From positions 15,999,047 through 16,063,046 of the forward strand of contig NC_047066.1 of the NCBI RefSeq assembly GCF_902459465.1: DNA of 64,000 nucleotides, in the 5' to 3' direction. Numbering within the stretch: position 1 is the stretch's first letter; each line of letters opens with the position of its first letter. Source of the stretch: Asterias rubens. Taxonomy: Eukaryota > Echinodermata > Asteroidea > Forcipulatida > Asteriidae. The notes beneath the pieces were generated by a model. It was not told the origin of the DNA. It did no database searches and saw nothing but the letters and a program-made list of their open reading frames with translations. Below, one piece after another: positions 55,496-64,000 of the stretch. Position numbers and translations under genes: made by a program.

Positions 55496-56369
55496 ACCTC
55501 TCGCACGAGAACGGGAGTGAATCAAGTCTACCTTTCACTATACTTGCATGCTCCTTCGCGTCCCTGTCACCTCCCCGCCCATTCTATGCATAAAGCCTCA
55601 TTATTTATCTCCTCACTAAAGAAAGACAGTATAAATAATGAATTATGGTCCCTTTATAGGGTACAATAATAAGGAAGTTAATACGATAAAAAGCAGTAAC
55701 CGGTGAAATGCACATACAAAACAAAAACATTAAACTAAGGTGAAAGTTGAGTTGCACAACCAAAGAGTCAATCTATCAGGAAAGCATTGCAGTTTTAAAT
55801 TAGTCACAGTCAAGTCTCGGATGAACATGTGACAACAGCAACCAAAAACATGGGCAGCAATATTAAAAACTATTGTTTGCTGATAAACTAGCAAGTATTG
55901 TAATATATGGGTTAGGGCGACATTTTATGGATGACAACTGGTCATAATTTTTTAAATAAATTTCATATTTTAATCTAATTTTAAAGCACATTGAGTGCTT
56001 TCCAGTCCCATATTTTGTCTTTGAGTATCCTGAAAACACTTAGTTTCTATGACGCATTTATTATTTTCGTGGTCTCAATTCAATAGACTGATTGCGCGAC
56101 CAATGTTGACATACATTGATCATATGCCCTGATCAAAACACAGCTATACATGCATGGGAAGACTCGTACCGATGGATCACAAGGAAGTTGGTGGGGGACA
56201 CCAAATGCAAATTCATGGACGCAGTTAGTCGTCAAGACATTGAAAGAACAATCTTGAACTGAAAACTAAACCTTAGACTGAGGTCTCCTTACTAAGTGAA
56301 GGAAAGCGGGTCAAGAGAATCTGATTTGCGACATCTTTAGTTAATTTATTCGTGTTTTATTGTCCTTTG

Positions 56370-56757
56370 TTAAAGCCAGTAGACACTATTGGTAAATGTC
56401 AAAGACCAGTCTTCTCACTTGATGTACCTCAACATATGCATAAACTAACAAACCTGTGAAAATTTGAGCTCAATTGGTCATCGGAGTTGCGAGATAAATA
56501 TGAAAGGAAAAAACACCCTTGTCACACGAAGTTGTGTGCGTTTAGATGGTTGATTTCGAGACCTCAATTTCTAAACTTGAGGTCTCGAAATCAAATTCGT
56601 GGAAAATTACTTCTTTCTCGAAAACTGTGTCACTTCAGAGGGAGCCGTTTCTCACAATGTTTTATACCATCAACCTCTCCCCATTACTCGCTACCAAGTA
56701 AGGTTTTATGCTAATAATTATTTTGAGTAATTACCAATAGTGTCCACTGCCTTTAAA
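56370..56757. repeat. Family A MITE, full copy
   Basis: Starts TTAAAGCCAGTAGACACTAT and ends AATAGTGTCCACTGCCTTTA. The internal palindrome (CTCAATTTCTAAACTTGAGG) is intact. Confidence 0.92.
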
Positions 56758-57143
56758 GCCATTTGACACTAACTTTCGGTACAGAAAAAAAAAATCACAG
56801 ATTTACAAATAACTTGCAGGGTTTACAGAAGGTAATGGTGAAAGACTTCTCTTGAAATATTATTAAATGAAATGCTTCACTTTTTGAGAAAACATTAAAA
56901 CAATATCAATTCTCGATATCGAGAATTACGGATTTATTTTAAACACAATCATGTCATGACATGGCGAAACGTGCAGAATGGCGAAACGTGCGGAAACAAG
57001 GGAGGGTTTCCGGTTATTTTCTCCCGACTCCATGACCGATTGAACCTAAATTTTCACAGGTTTGTTATTTTATATAGAAGTTATGATACACAAAGTGTGG
57101 GCCTTCGACAATACTGTTTACCGGAAGTGTCCAATGGCTTAAA
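56753..57143. repeat. Family B MITE, full copy
   Basis: Starts TTTAAAGCCATTTGACACTA and ends GGAAGTGTCCAATGGCTTAA. It abuts the family A copy at a shared CTTTAAAG. Matches 46710-47088 (TCTCGATATCGAGA, CTCCCGACTCCATGACCGA). Confidence 0.9.
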
Positions 57144-57420
57144 ATTGGTCCAAGTGCTGATATTATGTATAAAAAAAATAAGTTAGCGTGAAACGCAATC
57201 ACTCAAAACCCTGTTTTTTACTTGTAATTTTGTACCTAAATTTTCACATGTTTGTTATTTTATTTAGAAGTTATGATACACAAAGTGTGGGCCTTGGACG
57301 ATACTGTTTACCGAAAGTGTCCAATGGCTTTAAATTGGTCCAAGTCCTGATATTATGTAAAAAAATAAGTTAGCGTGAAACGCAATCACTCAAAACCCTG
57401 CTTTTATTTGTAATTTTGTG
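57050..57420. repeat. ~190-bp tandem partial duplication of family B right end plus flank
   Basis: TTTTCACAGGTTTGTTATTTT, AAGTGTGGGCCTT, CCAATGGCTT, ATTGGTCCAAG and AGTTAGCGTGAAACGCAATC each occur twice about 190 bp apart. The duplicated unit thus includes DNA outside the MITE. Confidence 0.85.
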
Positions 57421-57914
57421 GTGTGCAATTTTCTCTAGTTTTGATTTTGGTTCTTGGGAGAACCCGGCTTTGTGTCAATCGGCTGTATTTTCGATAAACA
57501 ACACATTTAACTCAAAACAAAGCCCAAAGAACTTGAATGTTCTGACGTTTGATAAATCTAGTATTCTACCACAAAAGAGGTTTCTTATGAGAGTATGGTA
57601 TAGACTGAGGTAATGCTGCTCAGATTATGCTCGTATAGATTATTCTTCCTGCGTGGACAATATTCGCTGGATCTTCGGTGACACTCATCAAAAACGCACC
57701 ACCTTTTGAATATAAATTTTCACGTCATAGTTTTATAGACGTCAACACGATTCCAAAACCTCAGGTATTCTACTGAAATTGTGTTCTTCAAATGGTGTTT
57801 TTCTCGAATTATACAGTGTTTGTGGGGGAAATATTTAGGCATGCTCAAATTTACAAACACTACGCAACAGAGCTCGGGAAATAAGTATTTGAATATTGGA
57901 TACAAATGTTTGTC

Positions 57915-58285
57915 CAGGCACACTGGACACTATTGGTAATTGTCAAAGAGAAGTCTTTTCAATCTCAACATGTATAACAAAACAAACCTGTTAAAATGTT
58001 AGCTCAATTGATCGTCGAAGTTGCGAGATAATAATGAAAGAAAAAACATCCTTGTCACACGAAGTTGTGTGCTTTCAGATGCTTGATTTCGAGACCTTAA
58101 AATCAAAATTTAATTCTGAGGTCTCGAAATCAAATTCGTGGAAAATTGATTCTCGAAAACTATACTATACTTCAGAGTGGGCTGTTTCTCACAATGTTTT
58201 GTAGTATGAACAGCTCTCCAATGCTCGTTGGTTTAATGCTAAATAATTATTTTGAGTGATTATAGAGTCCACTTCCTTTAAAATC
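57915..58285. repeat. Family A MITE, slightly diverged
   Basis: Starts AGGCACACTGGACACTATTG and ends AGAGTCCACTTCCTTTAA; TTGATCGTCGAAGTTGCGAG and ATTCTGAGGTCTCGAAATC inside. Ends about 60 bp before the Dispatched start codon. Confidence 0.88.
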
Positions 58286-58343
58286 CATCCAATCTATATA
58301 ATAATTATCTTTTTTGTTCAATAGATTTCTAAGAATTTGAGTC

Positions 58344-61300
58344 ATGGCGATGGCAAAGAATACAATAGCAGTAAATCCTTTATCTGTTGATCCACCGCAA
58401 GGCAGTTACGATGAACAGCAAAGTACATCAACAAGTGGTGCCACAGAAGACGACGAAGTAAATGATGACACGTGTGTCTTTATAACATGGTAATTAAATC
58501 AATTAACTCTAGCCTTTACTCATTACGATCTCCTCATCTCACCAATACAGAAATGGTTGCGGTAACAACACGAAATGTTAATTACTAATTTATTTGGGGT
58601 CGTTCTGAAAAAGAACCGTTGGTTTCAACTTGACGTTTCGATCAATATGATGTGATCGTCTTCTGGAGAAAAGAAGAACGATCAGAGTAAATGGTGTTTG
58701 AAGCTTTGCATGGTGTGAAAAATAAGAAGTAGTAACCTTTGCGGTTACAACCATTGTATAAGATCTCTTTTGAGGGAAGTGTTGGCTCTGAAAAGAACCG
58801 TTGTGGTCTCGACGTTTCAAACAGTACACTTTGCTCGTCTTAATGATGTTGTTTTGGTTGACACCAAAACAGTGTTGTTCATTTGGTGTCGATGTCTTTT
58901 GTAACAAAAGCTTACCCGTGCAATATTAGTCGTGGATGATTTTATACCGTTTCTCAAATCAATCATTTTTTAACAGGTATTCGAGGCAGCTTGCCAAACT
59001 GCCTGTCGCTATTGGGATGATCATTGGTGTGCTCGCACTGACGGGTATCTGTTCCGTAGTTGCATTCTTGTTTTACAACATTCCCGACTTCGGTGACCCC
59101 ACTAAAGTAAGTCGTAGGCCTTCGTGCTCCCATTGCGTATTTCTTTAAAGGGAAGGCACACGTTTGGTAGTTGTCAAAGACCAGTCTTCTCACTTGGTGT
59201 ATCCCATCATGTGCATAAAATAACAAGCCTGTGGAAATTTGGGCTCAATCGGTCATCGAAGTTGCGAGAAAATTATGAAAGAAAAAAAACACACTTGTAA
59301 TGGACGAATTTGTGTGCTTTCAGATAGGAATATAAGACTTCTAGCTAAAATTCTTTTATTATTTCAGTGAGAAATTACCTCTTTCTCAAAAACTACATTA
59401 CTTCAGAGGGAGTCGTCTCACAATGTTTTATACTATCAACAACTCTCCAATGCTCGTATAACCAAGTCAGTTTTTAAGTTAATATTTGTTTTAGTAATTA
59501 CCAAACGTGTACCTTCCCTTTAAACAGTATTGACATCTTCAAATATTAACCATGTTTCTAGTTTTTCAAAACCGTTTTGGGCCTAGTTTACAAATCACTG
59601 AATAACATTTTAAATGATAAAAAAACGTTGACAAAGTTGGTGTGAATTATCGCCGAAATCTATTAAGCGAATAGTGTCCGCGCATGTGGAAAAATAATCC
59701 CTGATATTAGCAAACCACACTCTGAGAAGCGTATCCTCAGATTCAATTTTTGGGGCATAAACACTGTAATCCTCTTGCACTACCGCATTACTTTGAAGTG
59801 AAATATTTCTCAAAATTCTGTAACTATAACTATGAAAAGCTGCTGTCTGCTTTTTATAGCAACATGTTTTTATCCATTAATTTTAAGAGTGATAGCAATA
59901 CCTCCCCTTTAGTACATAAATACAATGTCGGCTCAAGATTGTGATTGATAGCGAGGTGCATGATTAGTATTTGAAGAGGAGTGTCAATTATCATCACTTT
60001 ACGCCAAATATAGCATCCCAGAAAGTTCATTTGAAGGAGCATACGCAAACATTGTTCTGATGGTAAATAATTATTCATAATTTATTATGCTCTTGTAGTT
60101 TTAACATCGGGTATATTTCAAGCTCTTTAAATTCAACTGCTTTGACAAGTTTGAAATTGGCAGTAGAAAAAAACCCATTCATTATGACAGACTTTGAGTA
60201 CCTTTTTAATATTAATTGTGCTTCAGGGTTTCCGGGCACGTGGTACGGATTTAAGCGCCAGGATTGTTTCGCATCGGAACTTACTCGGAGGTAACCCGGG
60301 GCCAAACCAACTCAGCTCAGGCATTTACGTTGGCAACATGTCAGACGACCGAATGGCATTCAGGGACGCCACCAACGACGGGTTCGGAAGAAAGAGGCGA
60401 AACGTTGACACAGTCCAAGAAGGCGGCACTTCGGGTATACAATTTTGTCAAGACTCAGGTGAGGCACTTTTAAACAATTTCGATTGCTTGTGATTTGATG
60501 TTTAAGCAATGCTTTTGGTAATTAGTCAAAATCATGATTAGTATAAAAACTTGGCATGAAAACGAACTTGGTAACGAGCAATGGAGAGATGTTGATAGTA
60601 TAAACCATTATGAGAAACGGCTCCCTCGTAGTTTTTGAGAAATAATCATAACAGACTTTAGGCCTGAAGCCTGTTATTATTCATCTGAAAGCACACACTA
60701 ACAAAAGTATTTTTGTCTTCATTATTCTCTTGTAACACCAATGAGTAATATTGAGCCCAACTGTCACAGGTTTGTTATTGTATGCATGTGACTGCGTCAT
60801 GGGTTGTGCTCGAGCAACCGCTTAAATCAAAGAAAACTGAACCCTCTAATTTTGCAACTTACACATCTCTGATTTCGGCTTAGTGGAAAGTTGTTAAGCT
60901 CTATGAAATTGGTCCCGATTGCTGAAATGGATATAGCATGAGAAAGTATACATATTTCTTATCAATAACCTTTTTTTATTTATTCTATTTTCAGACAGAT
61001 TTGAAGGGGTTGTATTTGGACTGGTTGGCGGCGGGAAAGATATGTTTACCCGTCAATCCCTGATATCGACATGCACAGTGTATGAAACTCATATCGACAA
61101 GTTTATCTACGCCCAATGTTGTTTTTATAAAGACAATGGTGAGTGTGCCAATAGCCGGTCTCTTGGTAATTACGTAGCGCTGATGAACAACAGGTCGAGT
61201 TGTCTCGATATCCGGGAAAGTGACGTCACACGTGTTCAACATTTACTCACTGATTGTGCTCCCCATTATCTCGATGAGTCGCTGCACAAATGCAAGTATG

Positions 61301-63618
61301 ATGGTGAATGTCCCACAAGTGTACCCGCGGAATGCACAGCTTATAACCATGCAGTCTATTTAATATTCCACTACCTTGTTCCCTCTGATTTTTCGAAAAA
61401 TGCGAAATTGGGAAATTATGATTTGAGTATGACCATTGTGGCCTTACCGGTCTGGTGGGTTAGTGTAGATTTGTATAAAACAATGTTTCAGAATAAACAC
61501 GTGAGTGACGGGATGACTGCTGTGGTTGCCCTTGGCTTTGATCTGAAATTTAGTTTGTTTGCAGAGTTCCTCCTTTCAGATACGTTATACATAGGGCTGG
61601 GAGCTGGTTTGGTAGTACTTATCATATGGGTCTACACAGGCTCGCTGTTCATCACCTTTATAACAGTTTTAGGAATGTTAATGTCTTTGCTTATTGCTTA
61701 TTTTGCCTTTCTCGTACTGTTTAGTCTACCCTTTTTCCCGTTCGTAAATGTAGCAAGTGCTGTTCTAATAATTGGCATAGGTGCCGATGATACGTTTGTG
61801 TATTATGACATTTGGTGTCAGACTAAGAATGCTCACCCATTGGCACATACTAAAACCATCCTCAAGAAGACCCTACAGCATGCCTCGCTGACTATGTTAG
61901 TGACGAGCCTCACTACATCTTCAGCATTGTATTCTAGCATCGTTAGCTCAATCACTGCTGTGAGGTGCTTTGGCGTCTACAGTGGTACAGCTATCATTGT
62001 TAATTTCATATTAACAGTGACTTGGTTGCCGGCTGCTGTTGTAATTTATTCAAGATTCCAGGACTGGACTTCTACATCAAATTGCCGTTGTCCGAGTGGT
62101 GTGAAGAAGCTCGTATCTGTGCACACAATGTTGTCTGATGCATGGCGTGGGTTCTTTGAACACTATCTACCCACCATAGTAATCAAATTAAGGTTTGTGT
62201 GGATCGTTGTATTTGCATCTCTCGGTGTTGGTGCATTCTGTGTTGTGTTCATCAGCCCAAGGTTGCAGCTACCCAACAGGGCGGAGTTCCAAGTATTTCG
62301 AGACACCGACTTATTCGAGTTATACGACAACGAATATAAGCCAAAGTTTGATTTTAATGTCGAGAGAAAAAATCCACTTTATCTTGCCTTAGTATTTGGC
62401 GTTCGTGACGAGGACAACGGTGACCATTGGGATCCTGATAATAACGGGATGTTAAACCTGGAACCAAATTTCAACATGTCTCATCCCGATGTACAGATTT
62501 GGCTCCAAGATTTATGCCAAAGTTTGAAAAACCAAAGTTTTTATAATCCCGACGAGGGCTCATTGTGCGCAATGATGGACATGATAAAACTTGTTTTGTC
62601 ATTTCCTTGTATAGATGCAACAACTCCTTGCTGCGGTCAAACAAGTTTCCCATATCCTTCTCAACTCTTTGAAACATGTTTAACAACAGCAGCAGAGTGT
62701 GACACACCAAGATGTCTGTATGGCTATGTTTCTCCCGGACCTCTGTTTAGCAGAGACGGTTCAATAAAGGCTTTATATATGAGAGACAGCAGCTCCATAG
62801 AGAATTCAATGAATTTCAACTACATTGATACATTTTGGACCGAGGCAAACAGTTGGTTTGACGAGAGATTGGAAAGCAAGCCAGTGGGGTTAACTGGCGG
62901 ATGGCTAGTTGCTGGATCAGAAGATGGAACACAGTTGTATTTTTTTAACCTGCAGAAGAGTTTGGCTACGGGGGCACCTTTATCTATGGGTTTATCACTT
63001 CTGTTTGCGGCAGTCATGCTTATTCTTACCACGTGGAATATTCTGATATCCCTCTATGCTATGTTATCCATAGCAGGCACTTTCTCTGTTACTGTCGGCA
63101 CCCTTGTTCTTCTAGGTTGGCGTCTGAATATATTTGAATCTGCCATTTTGTCTTTAGCGGTTGGGCTATCAGTTGATTTTACCATCCACTATGGTGTTGC
63201 ATACCGCTTAGCTCCGTCAAAGTTGAGACTGGAGCGGACATTACATTCATTGAGAAGTGTTGGATCCGCCATAACTGTAGCTGCGCTATCCACATTTGCT
63301 GCAGGCGCCATGATGATGCCCTCAACGGTCATAACCTATGTTCAGCTGGGTACATTTCTCATGCTTGTAATGACTATTAGTTGGGTATACGCTACTTTTT
63401 TCTTTCTCTCTGTTTGTCGAGTCATTGGTCCACAAGGCAACTTTGCACAGATTCCAATCCACAGACTTTTCTGTCGCAAGAAGCCCATCGTCCAACAAGC
63501 TGCTGTCAACAGTCAAAGTCATGAGTTACATGAGAATGAAAACTCCATGGCAAATGGTAGGTTTACAGGAAATCCCTCGAGTGGGATAGATGAAGGCAGT
63601 CAAACCAACATGACTTAA
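58344..63618 (+). CDS. Dispatched-family protein (RND/sterol-sensing transporter), complete, 4 coding exons
   Basis: Polytopic plasma-membrane protein; Dispatched proteins release lipidated Hedgehog ligands. Exons: 58344-58489, 58977-59106, 60227-60458, 60995-63618. Phases agree; 3132 nt, 1043 aa. Seen: a short acidic cytoplasmic N-terminus; TM1 (residues about 56-83) in exon 2; exon 3 opens with GFRARGTDL, the family's conserved start of extracellular loop 1, and contains RKRR (147-150), a furin-type site. The last exon holds the remaining TM bundles, with GIGADDTFVYYD in TM4 (D434/D435) and VGLSVDFTIHYGV in TM10 (D897), the paired acidic residues of RND-type transporters. A Cys-rich loop (about residues 700-750) fits loop 2. 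An AG acceptor at 58323-58324 implies an upstream 5' UTR exon. DISP1 versus DISP3 orthology is undecided. The protein is shorter than vertebrate DISP1 (about 1500 aa), chiefly in the cytoplasmic tail. Confidence 0.93.
58600..58910. repeat. Possible Penelope-like terminal fragment, Dispatched intron 1
   Basis: Minus-strand TCTCCAGAAGACGATCACAT and TGATCGAAACGTCAAGTTG, with a second GAGACCACAACGG-type block nearby. The GAAGACGATCA...TGATCGAAACGTC arrangement is common at ends of Penelope-like retroelements. No reverse transcriptase remains. Confidence 0.5.
59145..59525. repeat. Family A MITE (ACACGTTTGG subfamily), Dispatched intron 2
   Basis: Starts TAAAGGGAAGGCACACGTTT and ends AAACGTGTACCTTCCCTTTA. 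Begins about 40 bp after the exon 2 donor. Confidence 0.92.
60505..60795. repeat. Family A MITE, fragment, Dispatched intron 3
   Basis: GGTAACGAGCAATGGAGAGA, GAGAAACGGCTCCCTC and TGAAAGCACACACTAACAAA, ending near CACAGGTTTGTTATTGTATG. Both termini degraded. Confidence 0.7.
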
Positions 63619-63659
63619 CATTAGTTTAATTTGCTTCGTTGCTTCATGTGATGACTATT

Positions 63660-63665
63660 AATAAA
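63660..63665 (+). terminator. Poly(A) signal candidate for Dispatched
   Basis: AATAAA 41 bp after the stop codon. It is also the start of a repeat (family E copy), so the signal may have come with the insertion. Confidence 0.5.
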
Positions 63666-63975
63666 TATTTGGTTTGCGGTAACACGTGATGTGTATCTAC
63701 TTGCCAGGTAGAGTTTGTTCTTAGAGGACTGTCTTTCTTTACTCTACTACCGCGGAGTAGATTTATCGGATGTTCGGGAGACTTCTCGGTTGTGAAAAGA
63801 ACTGTTCTGTTTTGTTTAACTATTACCAGGGCGGAAGGTCCTGACGATGACTAGAGCAAGCTTGTCGAAACGTTGAGACCGATTCAAGAACTGACTCCGC
63901 GGTTGTGCAATTAATTACGATCCTATAAGCTAAGTAGTCCCAGCCAATGTTCTATACCTTTCGCCCGGTAGTAGT
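63660..63975. repeat. Family E repeat, copy 2
   Basis: Parallels 17300-17620: TTTGGTTTGCGGTAACACG, ATCTACTTGCCAGGTAGAGT and GGAGTAGATTTATCGGATG. It then has CTGACGATGACTAGAGC and TTGTCGAAACGTTGAGACCG, a hammerhead-like arrangement. Confidence 0.7.
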
Positions 63976-64000
63976 TAAAGGCAGTGGACACTATTGGTAA
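63976..64000. repeat. Family A MITE, cut by window end
   Basis: TTAAAGGCAGTGGACACTAT is the standard left end; the rest lies beyond the window. Confidence 0.85.

Larger units (their letters stand above)
46099..58343. other. Intergenic, transposon-rich region
   Basis: Between two divergently transcribed genes. No coding gene supported. The first untranslated exons of both neighbours may lie here: on the minus strand GACTTCACATTCG followed by GTAAGAT near 49918, and on the plus strand a GTAAGG donor near 51360. Neither is proven. The repeats present are listed separately. 49020-49480 is unusually rich in GCGCGC words. Confidence 0.6.

Overview
The window is metazoan nuclear DNA: spliced genes, long introns filled with short fold-back repeats, a NACHT-LRR immune receptor of the kind expanded in echinoderms, and a dense MITE family (ends near CAGTGGACACTATTGG) that recurs about every 3 kb. 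I infer an echinoderm, probably a starfish. The species is not provable from the sequence alone. No bacterial, viral or CRISPR features were seen.

Layout. (1) 291-4343 (+): 3' part of a NACHT-LRR (NLR) receptor; two coding exons are visible and the 5' end lies outside the window. (2) 4344-10604: repeat-rich intergenic DNA with a broken duplicate of a RAD9 exon. (3) 10605-27500 (-): complete RAD9 checkpoint-clamp gene, 13 coding exons, 502 aa, all splice phases consistent. (4) 27501-27856: a 356-bp divergent promoter with CCAAT boxes and a YY1-like site. (5) 27857-36342 (+): complete VPS29 retromer gene, 4 exons, 182 aa; the start ATG is the last codon of exon 1. Intron 1 holds a 2.24-kb palindromic transposon with a 9-bp target duplication; intron 3 holds a 14-copy, 80-bp minisatellite. 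(6) 36343-41210: intergenic repeats. (7) 41211-46098 (-): an unrecognised low-complexity-tailed gene, five coding exons, with a 20-bp minisatellite in one intron. (8) 46099-58343: transposon-dominated intergenic DNA, including a 2.4-kb TIR element packed with AGAGATATCTCT palindromes and carrying two nested insertions. (9) 58344-63618 (+): Dispatched-family 12-TM protein, 4 coding exons, 1043 aa, with a furin-type RKRR site in the first extracellular loop.

The four recognised genes are unrelated in pathway: innate sensing (NLR), DNA-damage checkpoint (RAD9), endosomal sorting (VPS29) and Hedgehog ligand release (Dispatched). Only RAD9 and VPS29 appear linked in regulation, through a shared divergent promoter. 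Exon borders were read by eye from GT/AG sites, reading phase and family knowledge. No alignment or transcript data were available.
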